Source of the DNA: Candidatus Zhuqueibacterota bacterium
Lineage (GTDB): Bacteria; Zhuqueibacterota; Zhuqueibacteria; Zhuqueibacterales; Zhuqueibacteraceae
Direction: 5' to 3'
Length of the DNA: 7,345 nucleotides
Assembly (NCBI GenBank): GCA_013361015.1
Contig: JABWAN010000257.1
Coordinates: forward strand, 1-7,345
Below, in pieces: positions 5,623-7,345 of the stretch; the first letter of the stretch is position 1, and every line of letters begins with the position of its first letter. A program made the translations under genes and the position numbers. The notes beneath the pieces were generated by a model, which ran no database searches, was not told where the DNA came from, and saw only the letters and a program-made list of their open reading frames with translations.

Positions 5623-6543
5623 TTGCTCGAACAATTGACGCCGACTTACAGCCGCAAGCGTAGTGTCTGGAAAATCGTGCTCGTGCTTGCGGCGTTGAGC
5701 TTTATGATACTCGCACTCGCGCGACCGCAGCTCGGCACGGCGCTTGAAGAAGTGAAACGCAAAGGCGTGGACGTGATCGTTGCCATCGATGTGTCGGAGT
5801 CGATGAACGCGCAGGACATTGCGCCGAGCCGTCTCGACAAAGCGCGGCACGAGGTTTCCACTTTGATCGACAAACTCGAAGGCGACCGCATCGGCTTGAT
5901 CGCGTTCGCGGGCGAAGCTTTCGTGCAATGCCCGCTCACGCTCGATTACGGCGCCGCGAAAATTTTTCTCGACGTGCTCGGCCCGAATTTGATTCCCACC
6001 CCGGGCACGGACGTCGCGAAAGCGATTCAAATGGCGATGAAAAGTTTTGAGAGCACTGAACGCCAGCACAAAGTGCTCGTCTTGATTACGGACGGCGAGC
6101 ATCATGGCGAAGATGTGATGACGGTTGCGGAAGAAGCGGAGCGCGAGGGTTTGGTGATTTACACGGTCGGCATCGGTTCCGCGCAAGGCGTGCCGATTCC
6201 GGTGGAGCAACAAGGCGGCTTCAAGAAGAGCAATAGCGGCGACGTCGTCGTCACAAAACTTGATGAACTCACACTTGAAAAAATCGCGCTGCAAACCGGC
6301 GGCAAATACTATCGCGCCTCTTCGAGTGAAGCGGAGTTGGATCGCATCTATGATGATATTTCGGGGATGGAAAAGAAAGAACTGGCTTCACTGAAGTTCT
6401 CGCAGTTCGAAGAGCGGTTTCAATACGTGCTGGCGATTGCGTTCGTGCTGTTGGTAATTGAGCTGTTGCTTTCGGAACGACGGAAGGCGGCGGCGAACGG
6501 GCGAACGCGTTTCGTTGCAACAGAGCCAGTTCATAAAGAATAG
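5623..6543 (+). CDS. batB: BatB-like von Willebrand factor A domain protein, continuous part after the amber codon
   Basis: From TTG 5623 the frame encodes 306 residues; with the upstream fragment the full protein would be 347. Using full-frame numbering, a membrane helix at ~58-74 ends in the signature LALARPQLG. The VWA domain (~90-290) has an intact metal site: DVSES (Asp97, Ser99, Ser101), Thr170 in TPGTD, and Asp198 in LITDG. A C-terminal helix lies at ~309-324. Compared with BatA, it shares FVQCPLTLDYG and the overall plan but has its own insertion (VPIPVEQQGGFKKSNSGD). Nothing downstream of the amber codon looks decayed: there is no frameshift and no lost motif. No Shine-Dalgarno sequence precedes TTG 5623, so restart there would depend on the terminating ribosome. 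The gene's own terminator is also TAG (6541-6543). It could be a recent nonsense mutant, a read-through product, a restart product lacking the first helix, or a sequencing error. Confidence 0.88.
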   Translation: MLEQLTPTYSRKRSVWKIVLVLAALSFMILALARPQLGTALEEVKRKGVDVIVAIDVSESMNAQDIAPSRLDKARHEVSTLIDKLEGDRIGLIAFAGEAFVQCPLTLDYGAAKIFLDVLGPNLIPTPGTDVAKAIQMAMKSFESTERQHKVLVLITDGEHHGEDVMTVAEEAEREGLVIYTVGIGSAQGVPIPVEQQGGFKKSNSGDVVVTKLDELTLEKIALQTGGKYYRASSSEAELDRIYDDISGMEKKELASLKFSQFEERFQYVLAIAFVLLVIELLLSERRKAAANGRTRFVATEPVHKE

Positions 6544-6546
6544 ATT

Positions 6547-6646
6547 ACGCCTTCGAGTTTGTCATTCAGGAGGAATCTTTTTAAGCATTGGGAACAGTGG
6601 TTTTGTTGAAAAAGATTCCTCCTGAATGACACGATAGAGAAGGCGT
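6547..6646. repeat. ~100-nt palindromic element after batB
   Basis: A perfect 22-bp inverted repeat joins 6561-6582 with 6609-6630, and T6560-A6631 extends it by one pair. A further 8-bp outer stem ACGCCTTC/GAAGGCGT joins 6547-6554 with 6639-6646. The left arm begins GTCATTCAGGAGGAATC and the central loop is 6583-6608. The arm resembles the GTCATTC...GAATC palindromic repeats spread through many FCB-group genomes (recognised from memory, not searched). It starts 3 nt after the batB stop. It could act as a transcription barrier or mRNA 3' stabiliser, but there is no T-run after the right arm. A small mobile (MITE-like) origin is possible. No target-site duplication is visible. Confidence 0.8.
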
Positions 6647-6694
6647 TTTAAATACCCCGAAGATACTATTGCCATTCAATCCCGCAGGTTCGTC

Positions 6695-7345
6695 ATGCTC
6701 CATATTCCTCTTCTCCGCGGCGGACAGCCTTATAAAAGCCTGGACACGGCTCCGCTCAAACATTTCCGCGATCACGAACCGATGGCTGTGGTGAGTCAAG
6801 CCAACACCGGCGTCATCGCCAAAGATTTGGCGCAAGCAGAAAGCCATCGCCGCCGCTTGCAAGAAATTCCAATCAAAGAGTTGCTAGCAATCTGCAGCCG
6901 CGCGGCAGATTTTTTTATGAATGCCGCATTGCCGCTTGACGGCGTTGCGCAAAGCCCGCAGGATTACGTGCTGCAGCTTTCCGCCACGACCGGCATGCCG
7001 CACGTGCTTTGCCGCAACAATATGGATAAAATCCGGCGCGTGCTGGCGGAAATGCCGGAGATTTTGCGCGGTCTCATGCACGGCATTGAACTCGAGGTTT
7101 TGGATTCCGGTTGGATTGTGCGCAACGAAAGTTTGATGAGTTTCTTCTGTCAAGCGAATGCGCTCGGCGCAATCTTGCCGAGCAATTCACCGGGCGTGCA
7201 TTCGTTGTGGCTGCCTGCCATTCCGCTGAAAGTTCCACTCGTGCTCAAGCCGGGGCGTGAAGAACCGTGGACGCCGTATCGCGTCGCGCAAGCGTTTATT
7301 GCCGCGGGTTGCCCGGCGGAGGCGTTCAACTATTATCCGTCTTCT
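6695..7345 (+). CDS. Aldehyde dehydrogenase superfamily protein, N-terminal part (runs off the window)
   Basis: ATG 6695 opens a frame of 217 codons to the window edge without a stop. A weak AGG sits 6 nt upstream. The protein begins MLHIPLLRGGQPYKSLDT. It contains a helical N-terminal part and then the stretch LGAILPSNSPGVHSLWLPAI followed by PLVLKPGREEPWTPYRVAQAF. This corresponds to the cofactor-binding region of aldehyde dehydrogenases: the N-x-P turn, the 'LKP' lysine and the helix after it. The next part, AAGCPAEAFNYYP, also fits. The catalytic cysteine and glutamate regions would lie beyond the window. The sequence looks closer to the acyl-CoA reductase/LuxC-like side of the superfamily than to classical aldehyde dehydrogenases, but this is an impression. 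The substrate is unknown. It is separated from batB by the palindrome and probably has its own promoter, so a role in the Bat system is not implied. Confidence 0.8.
   Translation, partial: MLHIPLLRGGQPYKSLDTAPLKHFRDHEPMAVVSQANTGVIAKDLAQAESHRRRLQEIPIKELLAICSRAADFFMNAALPLDGVAQSPQDYVLQLSATTGMPHVLCRNNMDKIRRVLAEMPEILRGLMHGIELEVLDSGWIVRNESLMSFFCQANALGAILPSNSPGVHSLWLPAIPLKVPLVLKPGREEPWTPYRVAQAFIAAGCPAEAFNYYPSS

Noticed and set aside
6561..6640. Intrinsic terminator after batB
   Set aside because: The stem is long and perfect, but the loop is 26 nt and no T-run follows the right arm; a palindromic repeat is the better description.

Overview
The window (about 7.3 kb, all convincing genes on the + strand) comes from a bacterium and is dominated by a Bat-type (Bacteroides aerotolerance-like) membrane operon. 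The operon type, the moderately GC-rich coding sequence and several palindromic intergenic repeats suggest the wider Bacteroidota/Calditrichota/KSB1-like (FCB) part of the tree. That placement is an inference from gene content, not a phylogenetic result.

Layout. Positions 2-421 are the C-terminal end of a DUF58 protein, which usually sits beside moxR and bat genes. Positions 422-720 hold no large gene. They contain a long hairpin (447-483) and a densely folded element (495-647) that encloses a possible 35-codon ORF with a good Shine-Dalgarno sequence. Positions 721-2459 are a compact two-gene restriction-modification cassette: a beta-class DNA methyltransferase followed 5 nt later by a PD-(D/E)XK endonuclease-like protein. 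The Bat operon then resumes with a TPR/SurA-like lipoprotein (2476-3399), a BatD-like protein (3403-4509), BatA (4511-5503) and BatB (reading frame 5500-6543). These genes lie 3 nt and 1 nt apart, or overlap by 4 nt. Positions 6544-6694 are mostly a ~100-nt palindrome. From 6695 to the right edge is the start of an aldehyde-dehydrogenase-superfamily protein.

How the genes fit together. DUF58, BatD, BatA and BatB are predicted partners at the cytoplasmic membrane, with BatA and BatB carrying von Willebrand A domains with intact metal-site motifs. The lipoprotein supplies TPR and chaperone-like parts and may do the job of the TPR Bat proteins found elsewhere. The restriction-modification pair is functionally unrelated and looks like an insertion that separates DUF58 from the rest.

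Most notable points: (1) batB has an in-frame amber codon at codon 40, between its first membrane segment and the rest of the protein; (2) the start of the batD-like gene runs through a 92-nt palindromic repeat, which encodes the n-region of its signal peptide; (3) the restriction-modification cassette is preceded by an unusual nested-hairpin element; (4) unrelated palindromic elements occupy three junctions of the locus. I did not find a clearly new multi-gene system; the best candidates for something undescribed are the 495-647 element and the cassette it precedes.
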